The notes beneath the pieces are model-generated. The model was not told where the DNA came from. It did not search any database and saw only the letters and a program-made list of their open reading frames with translations. DNA of 64,000 bases from the NCBI RefSeq assembly GCF_001949145.1, contig NW_019091539.1:1150548-1214547 (forward strand). Reading direction: 5' to 3'. Below, piece by piece: positions 23,629-34,339 of the stretch (position 1 is its first letter; every line of letters begins with the position of its first letter). The DNA comes from Acanthaster planci. Taxonomy: Eukaryota; Echinodermata; Asteroidea; Valvatida; Acanthasteridae. The position numbers were made by a program, and so were the translations under genes.

Positions 23629-26600
23629 TTTCACAGGGAGCCAGTGATTTCACTGTTTTACATGCTCTTCTCTTTGTGACTGTGTAACTTCACTTCTTAG
23701 CATGGTGAGACCCATTCGTGCAGGAAATATTATACGCCCAATTATCAGGGGCAAAAATAACCGACGTCAATACCTACTGCAAACGACATACACATACTGA
23801 TGTTGTTATTGCTCGTAATCCCTGTATGCATTAATAGTAATTAAGAGAAATATGAAACCGAACGAAAATGTTAAGGTAATATGTAAATTACATCTGCGAC
23901 GCGTTTTGATCCACTCAAAGGAAGTGCTTCAATGTAAGAAAAAGCACTATTTCACAGGTTATTTGTGTTTTTACCAAAGTACAATACCTGATAATGGTCA
24001 TTTTCTGAATGCGTGATGACGAGATCAGCAATTCTAAGTGGCTTTATTGTGCGCACGGACAGAATCTGTCCGGTCAACTTCCAACTGATGCCGGAAAAGT
24101 TCCCGTCGTGTTGTCCTTCCTATGCTTAGCCAAGTGATGGGATGATGACGGTCCTTGTGCAGTTAATAACGTGAGATGACGAGAGCGTGGCATAATTAGT
24201 GGAGGCGGTGGCTTTGTTATGCTCCAGGGGAGGTTTCCTGCGTAATCATTAGGGCTGGGGCGTCTAGGGATTGCCACTTCTGCGGAATTCTTCTGGGTGA
24301 TTTACCTGGTACCCGGCAACTAATATGCACGTCATCGCTTTGCGAAGAGAAGGCTCATCACACGAGAGCAGGAATGACCAATTGTGCAACACTGCGATGC
24401 GATCCATTAAAAAAAAGGAAATTGCAGACGGTTTCGATCTCGGCATCTGAGGGGTTACCGAACTATTGCACTTGCGAGCTGGCATTTTTCGCCCCAGTAA
24501 ATTCCACCCCCACCCCCCACAAGGAGATTCGAAAGGATGCTCTCTGTTGGGTCCACCCACGCAGACCGAAACGATTGGGTGTTGTGGACTGCCGATCCGG
24601 ACTTTGCCATCAGATAACACATTACAGACTCCCTCTCGTTGAATTTTTCAAACCAAAAGCACTCAATTTCCTTCCATTCACTATGGAATTTCCATTATCT
24701 TTTCGCAGATAGGAGATCGATCAGTTTTAATGCAGACGTTAGATTTATTATACCACTGTATGATATGAGCTACAAATACATTAGCCTATGTAACTTCTGC
24801 TTCGGCGTCTGCATGGATTAGTAATGTAGTAGACAGTGACACCTTTCCAATAAAACGCATGCTCGGTGTGTTTCGTCTCGTGACGAATACACATTCTATT
24901 TAGGTTACACATACAGTCATGTGGCTTTGGCGCTATTTGAAAACGGACGCTGTAGAAAAAAGCCTGGACTCCAATGGCCCGAATCATGCACGTAAGTCCT
25001 TTTCAGCGCCGAAACGTTACACAAAAGCTTATTAACCTGGATTTATGGCGTTGCAAATTAATGCCTAAAAAGAAATATTTCTCTTAAAAAATAGAGATAT
25101 GTCTATTAGAAATAGAGATATAAAGATATCATCATCAGAAATAGAAATAATGGAAATACAGATACCTCTATTTCGGAATAAGTGCCAATTTTGCACGCCA
25201 TACAGATTGTTCTCGGCAAAATAATGTATGGCAAACAATACGCCCCGAGCTGAAGTGCACCCCCAATCGGCGAATGTAAAACAGGTGTTACAAGCGGATT
25301 CTTGCATGCGTTCTACGTGTACGCAAAGACCATACATGCTGGAATCTGGTTCTTAAGTGACTTCGTCACAAATGCGGACGCGCCACGATTTGCTGGCTCT
25401 CATTGGACGATTGCTGAAGTTGCGCGTTAACGTCCGGTTCCGTTGTTCTATGTAAACGGCGATCAATGCATGTAACCCTGGGTGCGTTTGAGTGAGCTAC
25501 TTGCTTTGACACGAGAATACTCCTGAGCGCTCGAACGGCGGGAGTACGACCCGAGGGTCAGCGAGAGTAGGCCCTATACTCTCGCTAGAGGGGGGAGTAC
25601 ACTCCTGTACCCTTACCCCGAGTAATGCACACGCATCCTACTCTCTATGTGCAGTGCATGTGCATGGGCGTGGTTTGGACTGAAGGGACGGCACACTTAC
25701 GAACCGGATAAATCAGTTACGCGTACTCAGCGTGCTCCGTGTCAAACATGCAGAGGCCTTTACTTGTGCGCCTCATGGCGCGTCTATGCGGTGAGTACCA
25801 AAAAACCACACCCTTGCCTCTTGTTCCGCTCGGAGCGGATACCGCGAAGCGAATTTGCTCATAGTTTTCATTTTAGTCGGGCGCCACACAGAACACGGAA
25901 TACTCCTGTAGTTTTGAATAGGACCTTGTGATCTATGCGTTTATATGTCTGTGGTCATTTACCGACGATACCGACAACTGCAGGTGCAAGATCATTATTT
26001 CAGAAAAAGGCACCATTTTCAAAAACCACGGGGAAACCAATATCTGATCTCCGTTGGGGGTTGCTTTATTTGGAGCACTGCTCGATTTCATCAAACCTTA
26101 TTTTGCACAGCTTGTCGCACTTCTAAGTCCTAACGTGACACAATTGAAATTGTTTCTTTTCCATTCATAGCATCCATGTTTGAAGACCAAACTGGACAGA
26201 AGGTGAAATAATGATAAATTCCTAAAATCCCACTTATTTAATGACCTGTGTAATTAAAAAAAATGCGCCACGGACAGGGACAAGGATTGAAAAGTCCTTA
26301 GCTCCGACTTATCGAAAGAACAGTCTTTTTGTTGAAAAGAGTCAAACAGAAACACTACTGTACATAACATATGCTTCAGAGTATCTATAATCATCGTCCG
26401 GGCGTTATCATCCGAAATTGTCGACTTGTCTCACTCATTCCGCCATTGCTCTATAGACACTCACTGTTAACCTCCATCAGCCAAAGGAGTTTCATGTTTA
26501 GTCGGGCGCCGTCACAATTACGGTACCAAGACGTTGATATCAAAAGACGCTTTTATCGGTCTGTAGGTACTTTAATGTTTACACCATCAAACTATGTATT

Positions 26601-27036
26601 CATTCAAATGCAGGAAAACAATAACCCGTGGTCGGTGTCCTATGCTAACCCCAGCACCCTCATTTAGCGCCCCTTCCCACTGGAACTGTAGTCAAAGGTC
26701 ATCTTGTTTGTAGGCAGTCGTAATACAAATACAGTGTTCTTCACTGTACGCACATGTCATTCAAACAAAAGAGTTGGTCGCTTAGAATATTCATAATAAA
26801 TTCCCTATCTCACCCAACATACCCAAAAGTATACACCTATGCTGTGCGTAGACACTCGTATTATTTTTCTTAACCGATTTCAGGTTGGACCTTGTTCGCT
26901 GATCAACCCCCCTTCAATTTAACAGGCCAACTCACGTTATTTATTTTAGAAACACATCACGTGTAGTTTTGTGTCATTCAGACGGAGGAAATCGCAATAC
27001 TCAGCGTTGTTCAAGATTAAAGGGACTATAACCCTT
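23629..27036. other. Stretch without recognisable gene
   Basis: Opposed frames of 118 and 112 codons at 24264-24712 overlap antisense and carry no domain. Around 25075-25165 there is an AGAGATAT/AGAAATAG-rich low-complexity patch. At 25561-25587 a small hairpin GCGAGAGTAG...TACTCTCGC sits in a GC-richer segment. No gene is identified. Confidence 0.4.
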
Positions 27037-27405
27037 GAAAGAGCACCTTTGTGCTAAATATACCTTATTTTAAACATAAGTCTGGTATTTTAATTTATAA
27101 TTTAATTTGTGCCTTTTCGTACTAATGTAGATTTGCATATTCATGAGCAAAACTGTGATGTCAACTGGGCACTGATCTCATTGTTGCATGGATTTGTGCA
27201 TAAAAACTGCTGAAATTTTTTAATATTTTGCTGTTTAAATTTATCGTTGTGTAAGTAATGGCAATAAGCCAGGGAGCAGCAGTTTTTAAGAAATGTTTTC
27301 AAAGAGCAAGGACATGTAAACTGAACAGTGTATTCCCTGATTTCCATGCCCTAACTTGTCTAGAAAGTCTTTGGCAATTTTTAACATTTGAAAAGTGCGC
27401 TTTTC
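27037..27405. mobile_element. Inverted-repeat element Z, copy 2 (diverged)
   Basis: It starts GAAAGAGCACCTTTGTG and ends GAAAAGTGCGCTTTTC, an imperfect inverted pair similar to the ends of 21541-21996. The interior shares GTGCCTTTT, then TACTAATG and CATGAGCAAAACTGTGATG in the same order. It contains ATTTGCAT, probably inherited from the repeat rather than a dedicated octamer site. Confidence 0.45.
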
Positions 27406-28000
27406 GATGCAATTTACTCTAAAAGGAATTCAAACAGTTTTCATGCATTTAAGAAGAGTAGACCTTAAAAGATGCACAAAAGCCAGAAATATTCATTGCT
27501 TGAATGAATCGACGCTGTGAACGTGTATTATAGAAGAGCACGTGTGCACACACGTATCTCTTGCATCCCACTAGCTGTTCCCGCTAAATTGTTGGCGCCA
27601 ACATTGCTCCCTCGGTCGCCTGTCTTCAGGCGATATACACATGGAAATGATTTCCCAAGTCATCGTTTTAATAAGACGTTTGAAAAATGAATGCATTATT
27701 TTCGTAAGCCATTGGTTAATAACAAACGGTTTCAATACATGCTTGGGAGAGTGGATAAGATTTCCGTTCACTAATTCTGCTAAGAAATGACGCAAGAGCA
27801 GACTTTGCATATTGCAATATTCGCATAAGCTTCAAATCAAAGATTCTCAGAAGCAATTAATTTTGTAAAAAATATGACCATTTCATGCGTATATGCTCAG
27901 GAGAGTAGCATGTAGTTGATGTAAAACTAGGACATTGGTTATTCAGCTCGATGAGTCGCGCTCACAGACGGATTCCACAAAAGAAGGTAGAGGGTACTCT
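27406..28000. other. Spacer without recognisable gene
   Basis: No supported coding or repeat feature is seen between Z copy 2 and X copy 3. Confidence 0.4.
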
Positions 28001-28200
28001 ATCCGCCTCGAGCAGAAGCACAGAGGTCTCATCGGTTGAAAAGAGCCATATTGGTCGGCAGTGTTCATTTAGCTGGTAGCGACCCGACCGCAGCTCGTGC
28101 ATTTCTTAGTCGTTTGTGAACCAGTGAAGTGCAGTTCCGACCAAGGGAGCCACAGTTGCTAGGAAAATTGCGCCCTCTCTTGGTCCAGCTCGGGGCTCAT
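28001..28200 (+). repeat. Dispersed repeat X, copy 3
   Basis: It matches the X copies at 3831 and 19891 from CCGCCTCGAGCAGAAGCA through TCATCGGTTGAAAAGAGCC to GTTGCTAGGAAAATTGCGCC and CAGCTCGGGGCTCAT. A MITE begins at the very next base, so the repeat end and the insertion site coincide. Confidence 0.85.
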
Positions 28201-28344
28201 AGAGTACCGAAGTGTGATATCATTTTGAACAAAAAAGTGTTGTGCAAACGAATGGAGTGTGTGTGCGTACGTCAACGAGCTGGTCCCTCGCGCTAATGCC
28301 TCTTACACAAATTGTGCGTGTGACGTATTCACTTCGGCATTCTA
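28201..28344 (+). mobile_element. CRE-family MITE, copy with degraded CRE
   Basis: It starts AGAGTACCGAAGTGTGATAT and ends ACTTCGGCATTCTA, forming the family's inverted ends. The interior shares AAACGAATGGAGTGTGTG and CGCTAATGCCTCTTACACA with the copy at 29341. The CREB palindrome is mutated here (GTGATATCAT). TA at the boundary with repeat X is compatible with a TA target duplication. Confidence 0.85.
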
Positions 28345-29340
28345 AGGCCTATATTACGTACACGCAGTGGAACACACAGACACCACCACGGGGAGGGACG
28401 GACGGAAGGGTGTTGTGCGGCAAGCGCCCCCTACGCTCAAACTCTTCTCATTCACTATTGTGCGGCGATTGCGTACACATCCTTTTTGTTTCTTAGCTGC
28501 GTGAAGATGGACCACGATGAGTCTTTGAAACCACGAGCAGCTGGCAATATTTTTATAGATAATTTCAACTTTGACTCCGAGTATTTAAACCCATAGGATA
28601 TATTTCTTTCATGGGACTTTCACTTGTATCAGAAAAGGTAATTTTTGAGATGAAAATTGTCCTCGTGAAAACTATTTTGTTAATTTGCAATTCCCTTTTG
28701 ACCGTCGTACTTTGTTGCCTGAGTTCCTGTGACGACAGTGGTTTGTGCGTGCTGCATTTCCACTTGCGGTAAGTTTTGATCGAACATGCAGAATTTTTGA
28801 GTATGCGCGTATCCAAAAGCAGTGGAAGAAATTTGAATGGGACGCATCAATCGTTTTTATAACGGTGTGGAAAAAGGGTCATGTCGAAAGGAAGGATTTC
28901 CTTTAAACGACTAAAGTCTGAAGATGAGGCCCTTACACATTTATTTCAGAAAATAAAGGTTGCAAGGTGGGAGTCAGTTTACGTACAAATTAAATCTCTG
29001 TGATGCATGGAATTTAGGGTTGTTAATTTGAGGAGATGACGGCGCAGCGTGTGCATTATAAACGTGTTCGAATGCAGGATCCATAGCTGGATCGAGAAGC
29101 TGATATGGGAATCCTTTTAAGTTCTTCAATTATCCTTCTAGATAATGGAAACGCTGGAGATTGTATCTTTAAATGAATCGGTTCCTTACGAACACCCCTT
29201 TCTTATTGAATGGAATGGGCTTACAGGCGGTTATACGCACATCACGCGCAAACCCCTTCCGGCCCCCCCACCACCACCAGTCTTGCGCGTTTAGAGCAAA
29301 GATTGAATAGTGCCGCGCAGCGCTATACAATCTTTGGTTT
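28345..29340. other. Spacer without recognisable gene
   Basis: No coding signal. A hairpin with 14-bp arms (one mismatch) at 29297-29336 surrounds a GC-rich loop just before the next MITE: CAAAGATTGAATAG pairs with CTATACAATCTTTG. Confidence 0.45.
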
Positions 29341-29486
29341 AGAGTACCGAATGTGACGTCACTGTGAACCAGAGAGTGTAATGTAAACGAATGGAGTGCG
29401 TGCGCGTTGCTTCACGCGCTGATTCTCGCTCTAATGCCTTTTACACACACACACTTGTACGCGTGACGTAGACACTTCGGTACTCG
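29341..29486 (+). mobile_element. CRE-bearing MITE, reference-quality copy
   Basis: It is 146 bp with inverted ends GAGTACCGAATGTGACGTCA at the left and ACTTCGGTACTC at the right. The left subterminal part contains the intact palindrome TGACGTCA (29354-29361). The interior has GTAATGTAAACGAATGGAGT and a short (AC)n before the right end. No coding capacity. TIR and TA-flank features across copies point to a Tc1/mariner-type non-autonomous family. Confidence 0.85.
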
Positions 29487-29618
29487 TGATTTTAAAAACG
29501 CGTGAGCGAAATGACGGATGGCAGCGCGTTCAGTGCAAATTGCGCGTGACGCACTTACATTATTATATCTGTTTACATGTGCTCTAAAATAAGTTCCCTT
29601 TTTACTCTTTGGTACTGC

Positions 29619-29783
29619 AAGCGTTGCCAAAAACTTGAAGTGGTATTCTTGATGTTACAGTTACCTGATGAACATTGATTTTGATCTGAGTATCCCTATA
29701 GTCTGTCTACTTATTCTGTGTATTGTATCGTGACGAACAAGAAAATGAATGCGACTTCTGGTTGATAAATAGAATCACAGATG
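29619..29783 (+). repeat. Direct repeat R, left copy
   Basis: A 165-bp sequence is repeated in the same orientation at 30874-31035 with roughly 90% identity by eye. Shared blocks include TGGTATTCTTGATGTTACAG, CATTGATTTTGATCTGAGTA and GTGACGAACAAGAAAAT. The two copies bracket about 1.1 kb. LTR-like arrangement or local duplication are both possible. Confidence 0.85.
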
Positions 29784-30873
29784 AAAGAAAAAAAGCCAGA
29801 GGAAGAAGAGGGAAAAGAACACAGCACGAAAAGTTTGGAATTGTGACGTCAAGTCTTCTCAGGAAGTTGGTTGTCAGTGCTACGCGGTCTAACATCGTTA
29901 GTTTTATTCGCAGGGACATATTAATCCAATCACACTTTTAGTGGAAGGCTGCACTGTTGGAATTTATCTGCCAATAACCCATTACGTTCACTCTGTCGTC
30001 GCGCGAGTGCGACAGTCCGCGTGCATTTTTATGAGGCCTTTTCGTTTCTTTTTCAGCCCATTGCGCCGTTTGAGTCACCCAACCGTGCTAGGCTGATTAA
30101 ATCAACCCTGGGTCTGAACCGCCCTGTAGCTGGTGGCTGCGTGGCTATACTTCTCGGTTCCCGATTTCGCTTCGAGGCACAGTTGAGTGCTAAAAAAAAA
30201 AATTTACGACGGAGCCGATTGGCCATCTCAAGGATGATGTGGTTAGAGTGTTTTCGGCAATTATTACGGAATGTGAATGCACGCAATAAGGTGTTGGAAC
30301 ACTGCTGCCTTTATATTGCAAATTGGCTAGCGTGGGATACTTTCCTCGATCTTGTTCGTTTGTTTTAACTCGTTTACACAGACGACCGAATAGCATGCGA
30401 TATTTCGCGCGATATTTTACGTTCACATATACAAGGCAGAACCATGGTCAGTGTGCTACCATTATGTTATTGACTTTTCACAACAGCAGTAGCGCCCCAA
30501 GGGAAGAATGGACGGTCGAGCGTTCATTTTTTGTCAGTCAATCCGTGATGTCATACCTTAGGAGACGTCTGATTGGCCAGAACAGGCTGTATCAGCACTG
30601 TATCCTTGAAACATCGCGTAGGTTTGTGAGAAACAGTGGTTCAGTATTACCCTTCGCATGCCCCGAGCCACTGTATTCCATTGGCTTTATTGCGCGGAAT
30701 ACCCTTCATTTTTGCTCGCTGAATAAATATTGCTTGCATAAGAGACAGCTCAAAACTTCTGCGAATGATAAGGAATCAAAAAAGGGCACCACAGGGGTAA
30801 ACGGAAATGGTAGAGCGGCAAGTTGACAAGCGATCAGGGTGTATGGGTAGGCCCTATCGAGAATCTATTGGTG
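29784..30873. other. Segment between the R direct repeats
   Basis: It opens with a purine-rich tract and contains the longest open frame of the window (167 codons, 30323-30826 plus). That frame overlaps a 115-codon frame in another register. No reverse transcriptase, integrase, capsid or other domain is recognisable in any frame, no primer-binding site is evident after the left repeat, and no polypurine tract precedes the right repeat. A TGACGTCA site lies at 29844-29851. Confidence 0.4.
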
Positions 30874-31035
30874 AAGCGTTGCCAAAGCTGGAAGTGGTAT
30901 TCTTGATGTTACAGTTAACTGTTGAACATTGATTTTGATCTGAGTATCCCTATCGTCTATCTACTTATCCCGTGTATTGTATTGTGACGAACAAGAAAAT
31001 AAATGCGACTTCTGGTTGATAAAGAACTACAGATG
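30874..31035 (+). repeat. Direct repeat R, right copy
   Basis: It is the partner of 29619-29783, starting AAGCGTTGCCAAAG and ending ACTACAGATG. The divergence of about 10% implies an old duplication or two independent insertions of the same repeat. Confidence 0.85.
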
Positions 31036-34000
31036 TATGCGTTAGGCCTTCTCAATACCCCGACGCTTTGCTGATCCATGATGTGTGCTAAGTGCATTAA
31101 ACCAATTGATTGTACACACTGCGTCAGGCCGAATCATGAATTTGCCTGTTCTCTTATCGTGCCGGCTGATTCCAACGTTGTGGAGGTTTCAAGCATCCGG
31201 TTCAAAGGTTGGACACTCGTCTTACGCTTAGAGAGTCCGAACTAAAACCCTGCTGACTAATCATGATCCGGTCTGTAAGTGGTCGTACATGTGGTATCAC
31301 GGCGTCACGCGTAGTGATAATTATACTGTTTTATCAAAAGTGAAATTTGAACTTTTCCCGTCTGTCTTTTACGTTGCCAAGTTCTTGGAAGTATATCACC
31401 ATTGTTAACAAAACAGATATGCAGTATCACACAGAGAAATTAACACGTCTTAAATCATTAGTCTCTTACTGACGATAAAATATCTGAGTCCGCTTTCAAT
31501 AAAAAAACATAGTTTTGAGAATCTGTTCGTCGTTATAATTTGAGGCACACAATCGCCGCACACAAGACCAAATTTGTTTGCCAGCTGAGAGTATTCCTCT
31601 CGAAACAAAAATGGACCTGCATTAAACAAAATAAGACATTGAACGTCTACAAATCTTCTCATTTTATTCCACAAAGTCGCCTACTTTGAGGCTGTTGTAA
31701 GTTCAGCTCATATGGAAAAGCAGACCTACGCTTAAAAAATTAGCAGTGATGAAATACCGCCCAGTCTATCACTTGTCCAATATAGGTATCACACAGTGTT
31801 CACTTAACATCACAAGTTTGTTCGTAGCCTGGATCAGAAAGCCAACTGCGGTGTAAAACATTAATAGGCCTATGGGAACTTCCAGATGTTGCTGTGGCCC
31901 ACGAAAGCTTACAACTCGGTCCAAAAAGGGGAAAAAATAAAGAAAACGAGAGAAGAAGATAAGGAATTATTGAATGTCTTTTCCCTCAGTCTGTAAAGAC
32001 GCTCTCGTGCAGAAAATTAAAAATTGACGATGGGGGGGGGGTTGGGTTTGTAACTTGTAACTAACCCATGTGGAAAAATGAACCATTGCTATTTAATCCC
32101 TCGGGTGAAAAAAAAATCGTTTTTGACCTTTAGTCACAGAATTATTGCCTTATTGTAAGGCTAATCAGTAGCGGGAAGATATAGCTGTCTCTTTGGAGCC
32201 AAAATTATGAATAATTCGAAGGAGTTAGATATAAAAATGCATTTATGAAGGAGAAGACTATAGTCATAGGAACACGAGTGAATAAATGCAGACCGGGATG
32301 CAGCTGATATTTTAGGTAAACTCTCGCGAGAATTCAAGGTGATAATGGGGGTAAGGACGCCTTTAAAAATACCTTCGTGTGCAAAAAGGTTGTTATATTT
32401 TGGTTTCTCCTTTAGAAACCGAATCAGATATGGGAGAAGAGGAGATTTGTGCCGAGGGACAAGCGAACAATATGCTTAGGTCATGAGATCAGAGATTGTC
32501 ACCAAAAGAGACGATCTAGAATGGGCGATGCCCTTGCTAGTTTAAATTGTAGCGTCATCACCATCCCTGACAACGAGGTTGACCGTAAAATGTCATCAGG
32601 TATGGCGCCTCTTAATTATCAGTGATGGCACTCCAAACCACATTGAGTGGACGTGAATTTCACCTTGATTAACGCTGACTTAGCTTGTAATATTCATTAA
32701 AGTAATCTCGTCCCAAAGTCACCACAGTTTTACACTGCTGGGCTTTGTGTAAAGAAATGGTATTTAGCCACTAGATGCATCACAAATCGGATATCAAGCT
32801 CATTCTTCCCTCAGTCAGTGCTGTTTCAGAATTCAGGGAAAATAGTGTTCAAGTTGATAGATTTTTCTCTACAAATTTTGAATCCAAAATGGGCTCGCTG
32901 AAACATTTCTCAGTAAAAAGTACTTACTGGCTTCTTGCCACGCACTTACACAGCAATGAATTATCAAAGGAGAGGGCATTGCAAGATATTGAAAATTGGG
33001 AATCCTCAACATAAAAAACCCCAAAGGCACCGAAATACCTTTTAATATAGCAAAACAACCATTTAAAAGAAGTGCATTTTCGATGGTTGTCGTAAAAAGA
33101 AGTGCGCTGCAGGGACCCTTTATTAAGCAAGCACGTTGAGACTGCTCATACACGGACTTCCTACCAAGATCCTTTATATTACTGCGCGTAGCGCTCTTTG
33201 GCTGTCTGTCTCGACATCCTATGCCACCCACATGGCGCTTAGCTCAGGGCGCCTCACACGATGTGAGCACTTACCACATGAATCAAACGCTTTTTGCGAA
33301 CGAAGCGTATCCGAAATGAATCCCCATAGGGAATCCGTCCTGCCCAGTCAACCTTTTAAAAAGAGGAAATGCAGCCAATCGAAAAAATAATAATCTGACT
33401 AAATTTGATTTATTTCCTGAAGGTCTTGATAGGAAAATGCTTGGCTGTGCTTCTACAAACACACTGTATCCTTGACGACAGGGTAGGCCTATATTCCCAA
33501 TCTGGTGAAAAAAAAAAGACTTATTTTGTCAGTAGTCAAATCGCCCGCATTGGCGGAACGGAAGAAAAGAGGAAAACCAGGAGTGCAGCTGCCGGACAGG
33601 ACTGTAATTATTTTGGCATTATTAAAAAAGGAAGGGTCCGTCTTGTCAGTCCTGTCCTATTAGGCAGTGATGTCAGACTGAATGATTAAAAATCCCCGAT
33701 GACCAGAGGTAATTTTGCCGGGCCGGTTACGCCTTGGCGGGGTTAAGATGGGATGTCCTAAGATAAACAAGCACACGATGATCAAGACGTGTGATGCTTT
33801 AACAACTACTGCCCAGATGTGAAGGAATTACCAGCCATTGGGCCAGCTGAAATATGCTTAGATCTCCACTCGGTACCATTCAAAAGGTGCTAACAAACTC
33901 TGCTGAAAAATCATGCCCGCGGCAAACTCATTCATACTCATCCGCTCCCGTTTTTGCTCTACTTACTGCACCATATGAACTTGATTTTGTCTTGGAAACT

Positions 34001-34187
34001 CTTGACTCAGAGCGTGTTGTGAGAAACGAGTTGTGTTGTGTAGGCAGTGCCTTTCCGCTGGGGTCTAAAGAGCTGCACGGGCTTCCAAAATTTGGACCAA
34101 ATATGGCAGGCTGGTTCCTTGGCTTATCAATAACATGACGGCAGATAGCCGTACTACTCATGAACATAAACTATGACGTAATGTCTG
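31036..34187. other. Stretch without recognisable gene
   Basis: It contains a G10 run at 32032-32041 and overlapping antisense frames near 32775-33390, none with a recognisable domain. No mobile element is identified. Confidence 0.4.
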
Positions 34188-34339
34188 TAGAGTACCAAAC
34201 TGATACGTCACGCGCTTAATTATGTGTGTAAAAGGCATTTGCGTGAGAACCAGCGCGTGAACCAACACGTGCGCATAGGCCTACATACTCCATTCGTCTG
34301 TACGGCATTTACTGGTTCTAGCGTCGTACTTTCAGTCTA
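34188..34339 (-). mobile_element. CRE-family MITE, diverged copy
   Basis: Reverse orientation. It begins TAGAGTACCAAACTGATACG and includes GTAAAAGGCATTTGCGTGAG, AACCAGCGCGTGAACCAACA and TACTCCATTCGTCTGTA, then ends TACTTTCAGTCTA. TA flanks both ends. The CRE position has decayed to TAGCGTCGTA. Confidence 0.75.

Noticed and set aside
25400-25930. Possible hAT-like terminal repeat near GGGTGCGTTTGAGTGAGCT (25480)
   Set aside because: No inverted partner was found within 600 bases.
30323-30826. Longest open frame (167 codons, plus strand)
   Set aside because: It has no recognisable domain, overlaps another frame of 115 codons, and lies between direct repeats. This length is not surprising by chance in 64 kb.
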